The position numbers and the translations under genes were made by a program. The notes beneath the pieces were generated by a model, which saw nothing but the letters and a program-made list of their open reading frames with translations, was not told the origin of the DNA and made no database searches. Source: Batillaria attramentaria (lineage: Eukaryota > Mollusca > Gastropoda > Batillariidae). Taken from it: 64,000 nucleotides of DNA. Where the stretch lies: NCBI GenBank assembly GCA_018292915.2, contig JACVVK020000220.1, positions 992,001 through 1,056,000 on the forward strand, given 5' to 3'. Below, piece after piece: positions 35,047 through 46,603 of this stretch (its first letter is position 1; each line of letters starts with the position of its first letter).

Positions 35047-35462
35047 TAAAGACATTGTTATTGTGTGACTTTGCACACTCCACACACACACACACACACA
35101 CACAGATTCACGTGCACGTACCGACGTGAGTTGAGTGGCATAGCCTTTCTTGTCACTTCTTTGATCACGGTCACACAGGTGTACAGGGAGAGAGCCAAGT
35201 AATAAAGGAGTTAATGAGTGTCCAAATTTATCTTCTATCACCCAGTGACGTCACCAAAATGAAGCTGTGGTTCAAAAACATAATTTTTACGTTGCTTCTT
35301 AAGAAGCAGTAGATGACCTTCCCCAACAATTTTGTTCACTGAGTTTCAATCGCACACAGACACACACGCTAGCGCAAACGCGCACGCATACAAACACTGA
35401 TAATGCGGGTTAACGTGTCGTTTTATTGTCTTTGGACATTTTCAGCACAGAAAGCACAACTT

Positions 35463-35466
<4 letters not shown>

Positions 35467-35512
<46 letters not shown>
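35467..35512. repeat. (CA)n microsatellite
   Basis: About 23 CA repeats. Confidence 0.95.
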
Positions 35513-35719
35513 GGAAGGCCACCGCAGTTAATTGTTACGCGGTGTGTACGGCACTTTCGCTTTCTTGGCTCTTTTCCCATGGCTTTGACCATCCATCCTA
35601 GAAACGTCCTGTTTCAACAGAGGGAGAAGTGTATCAAACAACAAGAACAATACATCCTTGGCGTATTCCCGTATTTTCCGGCACCCGAACGTTCCAGTTC
35701 TCCATAATTAGTAACACCA

Positions 35720-35969
35720 CCATCGCCGTCAGCCATGATTGTTGGTAGACTGTACTCTTTCGTCCTTTCTGCACTCTGACAATAACAAGAGTGACCCAAC
35801 AACTAAGTTCGTTTCAAGTACGTGTGTAATTATAACCCGCGTTCTTGCTGTTTCCAAATCACCCGTCAGCCGTGATTGTTGGTAGACTGTACTCTTTCGT
35901 CCTTTCTGCACTCTGACACAAACACGAGTGACCCTACAACTCAGTTTGTTTCAAATACGTGTGTAATTA
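35720..35969. repeat. Tandem duplication that preserves the pogo-like empty site
   Basis: A unit of about 141 bp (GATTGTTGGTAGACTGTACT...GTGTAATTATAACCCGCG...) occurs twice from 35735. The first copy reads straight through AATTATAACCCGCG. The second stops at AATTA (35969), with TATAACCCGCG resuming at 38963 after the pogo-like element. Confidence 0.85.
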
Positions 35970-36096
35970 CAGACCCATACGCTTAAGTCAAACACGCTTA
36001 AGTCGAACTTCGGATACGTCGAAGCAAAAAGTTTTTCCCGGCCAAACTTGCTCTTTGTATGAATAAATTTTCCACGGATAAGTCGAACGAGTACTC

Positions 36097-37687
36097 AACA
36101 AGGATGAACGGCCCCGTCCTACAAAGTTGTTTCTCCAAACTTCATTTTATTTTGTCTTTGTTGTTATTGTTGCCGGTTCTCCCCTCTCCAAGTTCTACCA
36201 ATGACACTAGATCCTCTACGACCTCGACCGATTAGCCTCGTGACTGGGGGAGGGGCCGGGTGGGGGAAGAAGGGAGGGAGAGAGAGAGGCAGAGAGAAAG
36301 GGTGGGTGGGTGGGTGGGTGTTTAGGAGTTTAACGTCCTTTTCCCCCCACATAAGGGTGATATCAAAGACGGGGCAACGAGAAAAAGGCCAGCACAAATA
36401 TTTGGCCCCAGCGGCCAGGATTCGAACTCTCGGCCCAAGCATTGAAAGTCCAACGCTCTACCATTCGGCCACCCTGGCTCCCCAGAGAAAGAGAGAGAGA
36501 GAGAGAGAGAGGTCAGTTCCGTGATCTAAACATTTGACGTCAGCCTCAGGCAGGTCGTCATACAGAGAGAGAGAGATGACGTTAATTCCGTGAAGTAAAC
36601 TTTCGACGTCAGCCTCTAGCACTGAGATCGTCTGAGGATGCTTGTTTACGTCTTGTGATTTCCCTGTTGGCTTTGTGACTTCTCCGACTGAATTATTTTT
36701 CACATGAAATCTGGAAGGTCTAGAGGGCTGATGAAATGTCGGAAGCAGTGGCGATACTTACAGATTTTGTCTGTGAACCAAACATTTGACGTCAGCCTCA
36801 CGCTGCTCGTCTGACAGATGATACTTCTACATATCTTGTGATTTCCTTGTTGCTTTTGTGACTTCCGTGACTGAATTAATTTTGACATAAAATCTGGAAG
36901 ATCTAGAGAGCTGATGAAACGTGGACTTAAGTGCCTTGGTTTGTACTTACGAAATTGCAAAATTGGAACTTTTTTGACCGGCGCTTCTCGCAGAAACATG
37001 AAAAATGTGTTTATCTAAAAGCTCTGCTATTCTTAATACTAAAGCTATAATAGTGCAGCAGTTCATGTCATATGTGCAGTTGTCACAAGTGACAAAAATA
37101 TCGGAATGATGAGTAATTTGAAGGAGTCTTTTCATAGATATTTGGCCTTATATGCAAACCACCCCTACCTCGGAAATATTTTTCTTACACAAAACCTGTC
37201 AGAGCTACATAGCTGTGCTACGAAAACAGGCAGTATAATTGGATGATCTTCCCAATTTCAGAAAACGAAGCCATTTGAACATTTTTTTCGAAAAAAATTC
37301 GTAAAATGACCGATTTTTTTTAATCGGCGATAACTCTTTTGAAAATGCAGTAGGCTAAAAATCGTGAAAAATAGGTCTGGAGAAGGTGAATTCCCATTTT
37401 ATCTCAAAGTAAAAAGGCCTCCAACGAGGTGGTTTAGGAGATAGCCATCATTACATCCGTCCACACACACACACACACACACACGTCATTCCCGCCAAAA
37501 AGAACGCAGCAGCAAAGTGTGCACGTAAGGTGTCTATGACGCAGATTTCGTTACGTCACTGTGTGCGTGAAAGTAAGTATTGTGTGGAGAAACGTCACAG
37601 TCTTGTTTTGTATCACTGAAACTTGCTGCTGCGCGTTGCAAAATCTGCCCCGTCTCATAAAGTTGTTTCTCTATAGAGAAACAACTT
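36097..37687 (+). mobile_element. Hairpin-ended element, third copy
   Basis: 1591 bp from AACAAGGATGAACGGCCCCG to GAGAAACAACTT, with the same order of parts as 21803-23401, including the embedded SINE-1 (36300-36483). The last 28 bp (37660-37687) are a perfect palindrome: AAGTTGTTTCTC, TATA, GAGAAACAACTT. Confidence 0.8.
36300..36483 (-). repeat. SINE-1 inside the hairpin-ended element
   Basis: Minus strand: GGGTGGCCGAATGGTAGAGC, GAGAGTTCGAATCCTGGCC, GGCCAAATATTTGTGCTGGC and a GGACGTTAAACTCC tail followed by (CCCA)n. Confidence 0.8.
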
Positions 37688-38049
37688 AAAAACGGATAAG
37701 TCAAAACTCGGTTATGTCAAACGAAATCTGCAATTTTAGCCTCGGATAAGTCGTACCAGTCGCTGGCACGGGAATTTCTTTTTGTCCTTCTGATGCATCA
37801 GTGCCAAAACACGGCTTGCACGGAGATTTAACATTTCCCGTACAAGTACAAGTTGACAGTGTTATGTGTCCTGCGGGCCTTAGGCTGGTTACCTTGGGTG
37901 GTAGAACACGAAATTGGCGAGAAACACGTGCAAGAACAGAGCTAGGCGTGAGATCTGACCCTGTGCCCCTGATCTCTGAGGTTTTCTGTCGCCAGTGTTA
38001 AGAAGGTGATTCGGAGGGTAAGCAGCGAGTTATTCCTGGTGTGTGAAAT

Positions 38050-38088
<39 letters not shown>

Positions 38089-38174
38089 TGGGTGTTGGGT
38101 GGGTGTTTGGGAGTTTAACGTCCTTTTCCACCACATACGGGTGATATCAAAGACGGGGCAACGATGAAAAAGGT

Positions 38175-38206
<32 letters not shown>

Positions 38207-38309
38207 CGGTTGGTGCCGTTAGAGTTGGATCTTTCTGCTATTTGACTGCGTGTGTTTATATGACGTTGCACTAGAATTTATTGAGCACATGCGATCATAT
38301 GACTGCGAA

Positions 38310-38311
38310 CG

Positions 38312-38353
<42 letters not shown>
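38310..38353. repeat. (GC)n(CA)n microsatellite
   Basis: Short GCGC tract followed by about 20 CA repeats. Confidence 0.95.
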
Positions 38354-38355
<2 letters not shown>

Positions 38356-38619
38356 TGACGCTGCTGATCTTACAAGCAGAATAAGAGTCGGTGAAACTAG
38401 AAAAGAAGAGAAAACATAAGCTGAAAACTTATCACCGTTTGGTGCCAGGCAGCTTTCATGTCAGAACGAAACAGCCATCAGAAAAACTTGGCTTTCTCCT
38501 TCCTCTGCATTGCATGTGTGACTATGGTAAGACCAAGCCAATACTCTGAACTGAAAGTGAAAGAAGAAGAAATTAGAAGAAAAAAGATGACTTAAGTAAC
38601 TTTAGTACGTGTACTATGA

Positions 38620-38705
38620 CCAAAACACCGGTTCGCGGCAACTCGAACCGGTTCGGCGAACCGGTTCAAATGGGAACCGGTTATAACCGGTAAACCGGTT
38701 AACCG
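38620..38705. repeat. AACCGGTT-rich palindromic block
   Basis: ACCGGTT or AACCGG occurs at least seven times in 85 bases, in overlapping inverted arrangements. It may be the end of an unidentified inverted-repeat transposon. Confidence 0.7.
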
Positions 38706-40458
38706 CGGCAGCTCTAATTTACAGCAGGTGCAAATGACACAAGGGGGCGAACTATACCAACGCAGCAGCAGTAAGCTCATGTTGACCAGGGAAAATAAAT
38801 TTTAGTTTCCAAACCAAATCAGGGGGTGACAAGGTGCAACTCGCTTAACTCGAAGCTAGAGTCGAAATTCGACCTTATCCGTCGTCACGGATAAGTCAAA
38901 CTTCGGATACGTCGAACAAAAATCCATTTCCCCTGCGAATTCGACTTAAGCGTGTTCGACTGTATAACCCGCGTTATTGCTGTTTCCGAGTCAGCCATCG
39001 GGCGCCAAACGCAGCGTTATCCTCTCAGTTTTGGCCGTGGGCGGGGGGTGGAGGTGTTGGCAGTAGGAGGGGCGTGGCCGGGTTTATGGGATGGTGACGG
39101 TACGGCTGGGTGTGGCGGTCCAAGTCGGTACTTGATAAGAAGAACACCCGACGGAAAACTGAACGCTTGGCGTGTTACGTAAGTAACATCCGGATTAGGC
39201 CAAACCCGTCACCATCTAGGAAGGTTCCGCAGTATGGGCCGGCGCCAATCAGCCGTATATCGTTTGAGTCTGACGCAACAGATCAAGTGCAACGAGGCGA
39301 CAACCGTCTGTCACGTTCTGTCATGGTTTCCGTTGGTGTAATGTCATGGTGTGTGTGTGGCACGGTCCCGAGAGAGGGGTTAGGGGATTGTTTGGTGGGA
39401 AATCTGGACATTGAACCAGTAAGGAGTGGAGTGTGTTTTTAGTCCGTGTTAACGTCTTGTATCGCCAGCAGCTGAGGTGAAGCAGTTTCAAAGTTACATG
39501 TACAAGGTCTCGGCAAGACTGATGTATTCAGAGGTAGTCAGTGTACGATGGTACAGATTTTATTTTATTACTGTGTTTAATTACTTGCCAGTACGTGTAA
39601 TCGGACGACAGGAGAATGTTATGGTCTGCCTGCGGACAGCGGCTGTAAGGTTTCACCTGTGATCACTGTGTTCAATGGACTCGGAGTACTCACAAATTCA
39701 GCATTGGTGGGCGCGTGAATATTCTTGTTCATTTTCCCCCGCAATAATAATAACATTTACTCCTTCTAGTCTAATTCAGTGTTCACAACGCACACTGTGA
39801 AAAATGGCATGTAGTGACGGTCGGCCATAATTATACACATGAACGACACAGGTCAAAATTCTCTTTTTTTCAAATCAAGTGTATTTCGAGCAAGTCTCGC
39901 TTTTATTTGCCGTACAAGATGGACCGTACATCCAAGATGGAATCAGCAAAGTCGGAGACAGCGCTTGCAAACTTTGTGCCGTACAAGATGGACCGTAAAT
40001 CCAAGATAAATTTTGTTCTTGTTCTTGTTCATGGAGGATGCCAGTTTGAAAGGTTAGGCACGTTTTCTGCCGGAACATTGCACCCTGTAAAAGCCGGCCA
40101 CCTGTCTAAGACGGCCAGTTTGACTCAGTCCCTAGGGTGACCGTTTGAATGTACAATGTACAACAAAAATGACATTTGATACCTGTTTTGTTATTCCATG
40201 ACTTCTGTTGTATAATGTGGGTAAAAAAAACAACAACAACAACAACAACAAAAAACAAACTTCCAGCATGTCAGTTTTGAAGTGTCAATATCAGTATTTC
40301 GTTTTTGGGTTACCCAGAAAGTACTTTCAATTGCATGTCATACGAAATGTTTGTTTTTGTTAGGGGGGGGGGGGGGGGGTCATTTGTTAAATAAAATTCA
40401 CTCATTTTTTATTTCTTCGCTTGCTTTGCGGATTGACGGAATGTCTAGACATGATACT

Positions 40459-40482
40459 CTCTCTCTCTCTCTCTCTCTCTCT

Positions 40483-40519
<37 letters not shown>
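40459..40519. repeat. (CT)n(CA)n microsatellite
   Basis: A CT tract passes directly into a CA tract. Confidence 0.95.
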
Positions 40520-40574
40520 TTCAAAATTGTTGTAAATGATGCATGGCGGCAAAGTCACACGGTAGCAGTGTATT

Positions 40575-40950
40575 TAGGGAATGTAGCAGCGTACTGGGGT
40601 AGCAAGTCAGTGCTGTGTAGCAGAGTATTGTGTAGCAAGTGGGTTAACAGAGTATCGGTGTAGCAAGTGGGGTGTAGCGGTGTAGTAAGTAGGTTAACAG
40701 AGTATCGGTGTAGCAAGTGGGGTGTAGTGGTGTAGCAAGTGGGGTGTAGTGGTGTAGTAAGTGGGGTGTAGTGGTGTAGCAAGTGGGGTGTAGTGGTGTA
40801 GTAAGTGGGGTGTAGTGGTGTAGCAAGTGGGGTGTAGTGGTGTAGTAAGTGGGGTGTAGTGGTGTAGCAAGTGGGGTGTAGTGGTGTAGTAAGTGGCGTG
40901 TAGTGGTGTAGTAAGTGGGGTGTAGTAAGTGGCGTGTTGCAAGTTGCAAC
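40575..40950 (+). repeat. 22-bp mobile minisatellite, copy 2
   Basis: About 15 units of GTGTAGTGGTGTAGYAAGTGGG. The C and T variants (CAAGT, TAAGT) alternate regularly, so the true period is 44 bp for much of the array. The right flank ACATTTTGTAGTCTC matches, complemented, the left flank of 63702-63836. Confidence 0.85.
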
Positions 40951-41041
40951 ACATTTTGTAGTCTCCGTGCAACACAATCTGAGGTGGTCTAACCCGGAGG
41001 TCGTATACACAACGCACCTCACGCTCCACCAAACAAACCAC

Positions 41042-41135
41042 GGGATACTCGAAATTCACTCTGCAACAAAACATATTGGATCCTCGAAATTCACTCCGTG
41101 ACAACAAAACACGGAATACTCAAAATTCACTCTGT
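41042..41135. repeat. Short tandem repeat of about 38 bp, three copies
   Basis: GGATACTCGAAATTCACTCT recurs as GGATCCTCGAAATTCACTCC and GAATACTCAAAATTCACTCT, joined by GTGACAACAAAACA-like spacers. Confidence 0.75.
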
Positions 41136-41164
41136 GACAGTGTCACCAACACCTTCACCAATCC

Positions 41165-41345
41165 GAGCTACAGCGGGTGGGTGGGGTGGGGGTTTAACGT
41201 CCTTCTCTTCCACATACAGGTAATATCAAAGACGGGGCAATGATGAAAAAGCCGGCACCAATATTTGGCCCCAGCTGGAATACGAACTCACGACACGAGC
41301 ATATGAAGTCCAAACGCTCTACCATTCGACCACTCGGCTCCCCCC
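41165..41345 (-). repeat. SINE-1 (tRNA-related)
   Basis: Minus strand: GAGCCGAGTGGTCGAATGG, GTGAGTTCGTATTCCAGC, GGCCAAATATTGGTGCCGGC, tail GGACGTTAAACCCCC. Confidence 0.75.
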
Positions 41346-42721
41346 GAGCTATAACGATTTTTTTCCGCACGGCGTTTCATCAACCTTTATGCATGTTCCT
41401 GCACAAAAGAGACTAAAATACCGTAAGTTTTCTGCTGATTGCAACTCGAGTAACTGTCAGATATCTTGAGAGGAATATTTGGTCAGGTTTGGTTGCGCTT
41501 GTATGAGCACCAGTATCGGCCTGGGCGTATCGACCCCGCAAAAGAAACATCTCGTCGATTTCATCAGATTGTGCCCACTTACCGCCACTTTTCGAGCCTT
41601 ACCTGCTGCGTGTATTGTACCAATCTTTTAGAGTGTAGTGGAGGCTTGAAAATATACCTCATTTATATTTTGTCAAATTAGCATAAATAGCAATTAGGCC
41701 ATAATATAGTGTGATTTTACCTGTGCATCACCGAAATTAGGGCGTTTACCCAGCCTGTTTCGGTGCAGACAGACTGGGGAGCCTAAAGTCTAACCTCGAA
41801 CTAAACTTGTTTTTGTTTTAATCAGGAAGCGGGTCCATTCCACCATGGTGCCTAAGCCGTTTCTTCACTTCCTTTTTCTACTTAATTTTTGTTTTGGGGT
41901 TTCTTTTGTCATAGTCTGGGTTAGGCCCATAACCATGGGTTGAATTAACCTCGAGTTTCACATGGAGGCCCTGGTCCGGTTATACAGTCTAAGGAAACAG
42001 TTCCTCGATTCATAGGAACTGCTCATTATATTTTTGAAGAAATTACTAGATTATTGCTAATAAATTATAAAGTTTCTGTATATTGAATAGGCAGGTTGGC
42101 ATTCAATACGTTTTTGTGACAAATGTTATAAATAAAAGATTCAGGCTAGTAATATTTTGCTAAAAAGGGCTTACGCTAATATTTTTAGTGTAAATAAATA
42201 TTAAGTTTGATATACGCTTTTATTACAGAGTGCAAACTGTCAACCTCTTTTTCATATAAAAGGAATGTAAGGGAGGTAATTATTTTTTTTACTAATCCAT
42301 CGTATCCGGACGTACTCGCAGAAAGCTATCCTAAACCGAATAAGGGGTCCTGCATACAAAAATCGGATAGGAAATATCGAGAAAAATATCCGAATAGCTT
42401 TCTGCGAATTAATTGCCTCTTTAGGCAAATACACTATTCGCATTTACGTGCATGCGGCCCCAGAAGGCCTTCGACTTATCCGAGGGTGACATATGTTTGA
42501 CATAACTAAAGCTTGACTTATCCGTGGAAATGTGGTCACAAAAAGAAAAAAGTTCGGCCGGTGAAACAAACTGTTTTGCTTGGACTCAAACTAACGTGAA
42601 CCAGTGTGTACATGAATTAGAACCGGCTACACGTGGCCTCTGTCTCGAGAACAAGTCGGTCATGTATGGTCGCAGTCCTGTTTAAATGTTTAGAAAGAGC
42701 GTAACAGTGAAATCGCAATAC

Positions 42722-42724
<3 letters not shown>

Positions 42725-42766
<42 letters not shown>

Positions 42767-42902
42767 ACAGCATTTCATTCTCTTATTGTAAACACAATAC
42801 CGTGCAAAAGAGAACGCTTTGATATATGGACATAATCTGGTTACCACGGTGCCTCGGCACTAATGCTTACAATGAAAGAATATATATAGCCAAATAACAT
42901 CG

Positions 42903-42963
<61 letters not shown>

Positions 42964-43165
42964 ATCGCACGCTCTTTCACTTCTCATTCAGACTGACTGA
43001 TCACAGCGGAACAGGCTTACCTACAAGGACAGAACACATGCTGTAATATACATTATGTAAGAAGTGATCTGAGTAAAATCAGTACAGATTACAATTTTGA
43101 TAAAAACTACATTGCGCATTATAATTAAAGAAACAACCAACAGTACCGAAAACAGCTGCCAAAAG

Positions 43166-43236
<71 letters not shown>

Positions 43237-43339
43237 AGCATTTCATTCTCTTACTGTAAACACAATACCGCGCAAAAGAGAACATAATATGGTTGCCACC
43301 AGTGCTTACAATGAAAGAATATATAGCCAGATAACAGCG

Positions 43340-43415
<76 letters not shown>
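42725..43415. repeat. Duplicated block with four (CA)n arrays
   Basis: (CA)n at 42725-42763, 42904-42961, 43177-43233 and 43341-43415. The sequence after the first and third arrays (AGCATTTCATTCTCTTAYTG, AAAAGAGAAC, AATGAAAGAATATAT) is the same, so the block of about 450 bp was duplicated in tandem. Confidence 0.85.
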
Positions 43416-43416
<1 letters not shown>

Positions 43417-43803
43417 CGCAATCATCACAATTGTATGCACATATAGGATAAATACGTATAATACTGTCCAAACTGCAGACCTGCAAATTGGAACCATAGA
43501 ATGTAGTGTGCATAAAGTTAACGAAGAAAAACGAACTAATTACGATAAAAAGTATATTAAATTATGATTTAATACTACAGCCAAGAAGAATACCAAGGTT
43601 TTCACCCACCCACGCACCCACCACCACGCACCTTAGTTGTCACTTCTATCAAAACTACTAGCTGTCCAATATCATAACAATTGCTGTCTAAGTCCGCAAC
43701 AGCAAGTACAAATACCCGTCTTCGACGTCAACTATAATATCCGAATCAGTACAACAACTGCAAATATTATAACATACCCTGGCCAGGCACTAATCATCAG
43801 ACC

Positions 43804-43965
43804 GGGGAGCCGGGGTGGCCGAATGGTAGAGCGTTGGACTTTTAATGCTCGGGTTGTGAGTTCGCATCCCGGCTAGGGCCAAATATTTGTGATGGCTTTT
43901 TCATCGTTGCCCCGTCTTTGATATCATTCGCATGTGGTGGAAAAGGACGTTAAACCCCCAAGCTC
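43804..43965 (+). repeat. SINE-1, best-preserved copy
   Basis: GGGGAGCCGGGGTGGCCGAA, GGTAGAGCGTTGGACTTTTA, GTGAGTTCGCATCCCGGC, GGCCAAATATTTGTGATGGC, GATATCATTCGCATGTGGTG and GGACGTTAAACCCCC. The A- and B-box spacing fits an internal polymerase III promoter from a tRNA. Confidence 0.8.
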
Positions 43966-44509
43966 TCCCCCCGCCCAACCCTCAGACCGGTTGTAATACC
44001 GTCTGGCTGTACGTCTGCGTCCTGACGGATCCCTCAGTAAGAATGACCAACAACCGCTCACACCACAAATAGAATTACGTGATAACCATTGAACGGCCGG
44101 CGTTACTGTCGCATGATAAACAAATGGACAATCGTACAAATGTACAAGTGGGAAAAAGCGTGCATTAGATGGACAAGCGTGCAGCACACGGACAGCCGCT
44201 TTGTCTACTTAATCCCAAACGACTGCTATCTATTACTGGATGAATAGAGGTCTGTTATACAAACGGGGCTCTTGGCACTTCCCCCCTCCCTTAAGCTAAT
44301 CTTAATCTTTCCACAATCTGAATACAAATTCAATACAACGTATAGCATAACGAGAAATTGACAAATGCGATGAACACGGTCGCAGACAGAGAGGAATTAC
44401 GTTAAGCAAGCTACATGAAATATACATTTCATATTGTCAGATTATCTTCAGCGCCAGTCAATCACCGCTTTAGGGTTCCCCCTTAATACAAGCCTGTCAG
44501 GTACGAAGT

Positions 44510-45030
44510 TCATACACTACAAGATACTACAAGAGATGTGCTCGGCTCAATGATACCCGCGTTTTTCATGTTCCTCACCTCGGTTTCATCGACTTCTCGC
44601 ATGTGATGGGGTGTGTGATACGGTTTCGCGTTGATCGGCGTATCTGAAGTCAATTTGATGGAACGTTCGACCAGCGCGATATGACCCGGTATGTCAACAA
44701 GCACGTACTGAAGCTGAACAAGTACTTCCTCTATCCCCCCCCCCCCCCCCCCCCCCTTTTGGTCGCGGAGAGGTTTGAGTCATACTGCACGTCCTTGTAC
44801 GTCTCGCCACTCTTGATCTCCGGAACCCTACCAACTAACGCCCCCGGCATCCTCCATGCTAACCACACCGACTACTACAGGGAAAGCAGACTCGTGTAAC
44901 ACGGACGTTGCCGACTGCGAACGCTCATGAAATTTGCGCAACATGTTGATGTGGTGGGTCTTGGTTTTAACGTTCACAGAGACATCATAGTCATACAGAC
45001 CCCTCGACATTTTGGTTTTCAAAGAGAATC
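44510..45030 (-). pseudogene. Ty3/Gypsy fragment, integrase end followed by RT start
   Basis: Minus strand: 45022-44900 encodes YDVSVNVKTKTHHINMLRKF, matching the end of the integrase GPY/F region in the 9313-11280 element (YRIKVGKNTKIYHVNLLKEY). Then 44704-44510 encodes VERSIKLTSDTPINAKPYHT and NAGIIEPSTS, the N-terminus of reverse transcriptase. A poly-C run (44737-44757) and frame breaks separate them. Again integrase precedes RT. Confidence 0.75.
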
Positions 45031-45068
45031 CAGCAACATCTACAAATTAGTCATAGTCTTAGAGCGGG

Positions 45069-45134
45069 TTTGGTTTGGTTTGGTTTGGTTTGGTTTGGTC
45101 TGGTCTGGTCTGGTCTGGTCTGGTCTGGTCTGGT
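45069..45134. repeat. (GGTTT)n/(GGTCT)n pentanucleotide repeat
   Basis: Five GGTTT units give way abruptly to eight TGGTC units, a single-base change spread by slippage. Confidence 0.95.
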
Positions 45135-45209
45135 TTTTGTTTATTTACCGACGTTTACTTTGTTGTGCTCTTGAAAGCACTCCGCTGTTATGTCACTGCA
45201 ATGTCATTG

Positions 45210-45661
45210 TCTACTGTCTTATTTTCTTTGTATTTGTGACAGGAATAAAATGATTTACACTTATCTTTATTAAATGTTCTCTGTGGTTTCACAAACAACA
45301 GTCAGCCAGTAGTAAGGTGTCGGGCCCATTACGGGCGGTGCACTGGCCCCATACTGCTGGAATCTTACTTTCTTTGGATTTGTGACAGGAATTATATGAT
45401 TTACACTTGTCTTTTTAATGAATGTTCTCTGTGGTGTGTTTCACTAACAACAGTCAGCCAGTAGTGAGGCACCGGGCACATGACGGGCGGGGCACGGGCC
45501 CCATACTGCTGGAGTCCTATTTTCTTTGGATTTATGACAGGATTTTTATGTTTTACGCGTTTCTAAAATTAGTAATGTTGTCTGTGGTGTGTGTTACAGC
45601 AGTCAGCCAGCAGTGTGGGGCGGAGCCCATTACGGACAGGGCAGGGGCCCCATCTTGCTGG
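45210..45661 (+). repeat. Threefold 150-bp tandem repeat spanning an exon boundary
   Basis: Three copies (about 45210-45362, 45363-45514, 45515-45661) contain the intron end plus the first 63 bp of the SRCR exon that starts at 45600. Each reads (A)CAGTCAGCCAG(T/C)AGT and ends CTGCTGGA. Only the last continues into a whole exon; the first two are pseudo-exons with decayed frames. Confidence 0.9.
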
Positions 45662-45778
45662 ATGACGTCAGGTGTCGGGGAAACGAGTCCAGCATCCTGG
45701 ACTGTCAACACCGGGGGCTGGGAGTTTTCTGGTTCTGTGATCACAGTGAAGATGTCGGCGTCGACTGTTTACCACCGT
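45600..45778 (+). CDS. SRCR domain 2, second-half exon
   Basis: The acceptor is gtgtgttacag and the donor T|GTAACT. The exon (179 bp, phase 2 in, phase 1 out) encodes [39 protein letters not shown] and [17 protein letters not shown]. It has four cysteines and the typical DVRCxGNESSxxDC and HxEDxGVxC patterns. It completes the domain begun at 31727 (…[12 protein letters not shown]). The donor GTAACT is weaker than those of the other exons. Confidence 0.85.
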
Positions 45779-46007
45779 GTAACTTATGACTTGATTATTT
45801 CCCTTACTTGTTTTTTTGCTATTGCTTTTTCTTGTTTGTTTATGTACTACGTGTTTGCATGTGTACTTGTTCTTCTCAGTCTTGGCTTCTTCTTTGTTAT
45901 CTTGTCTTAGTTCTTTGTTCATGTTCATGTACAAGGTTTTGTCTATAATAACTGGTTAATTTATCGTCGGCTCTTTGTTCAATCCTTTTGTGGTTCTGTA
46001 ACTGGCC

Positions 46008-46059
<52 letters not shown>

Positions 46060-46603
46060 GTCACGGACAAGGCGGGTCGGGTTCGCGACCTTTTAATCTC
46101 ACTCAGAAGGGAAACGTAGGTACATAAACAAAAAGGGGAAACAACCCTGAAACAAACAACTCACACTCGTATAAGCAACAAATACATTCATGGCTCATGT
46201 CTCTGTCCATCTAAGTAATTGTTCGAAAGGGTAACTGTAACTAAACACATCTAATTTAACCTCATGATCAAATTCGTAATCAGTCAAAAATACCTAATGT
46301 ACTATAATGAATAGCACATGGCGAGTACTTGTGAATAGAACAAACATGCAATGACATATACAATTACATCATGCACTGTGTACAATCAGTATATAGATCT
46401 AATGACCACCTACCCTTTGAGAAACACACAAATGTAAGGTAGCATAAGTGCAAATCACATAATTTATTCTAGTACAATGTAGACAGACCAACACTGAACT
46501 GTAAATCACACGTTGTTTGTACTCCCTACCACACATATAGATACTTTAGAGTGAGTCGGACGTGCACACACGGACACACGCACGTTAATGACAATGAACC
46601 TTA

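Larger units (their letters stand above)
35970..38962. mobile_element. Pogo-like non-autonomous DNA transposon carrying nested repeats
   Basis: The left end CAGACCCATACGCTTAAGTC and the right end (complement of CAGTCGAACACGCTTAAGTC) share the CGCTTAAGTCGAA core, with repeated CGGATA-GTCGAA motifs inside. It is flanked by TA on both sides. Pogo/Tigger-type elements use TA targets and similar ends. No transposase frame was found. Its interior hosts the hairpin-ended element (36097-37687), a SINE-1 remnant (38095-38170), (CT)n and (CA)n tracts and an ACCGGTT-rich block. Confidence 0.75.
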
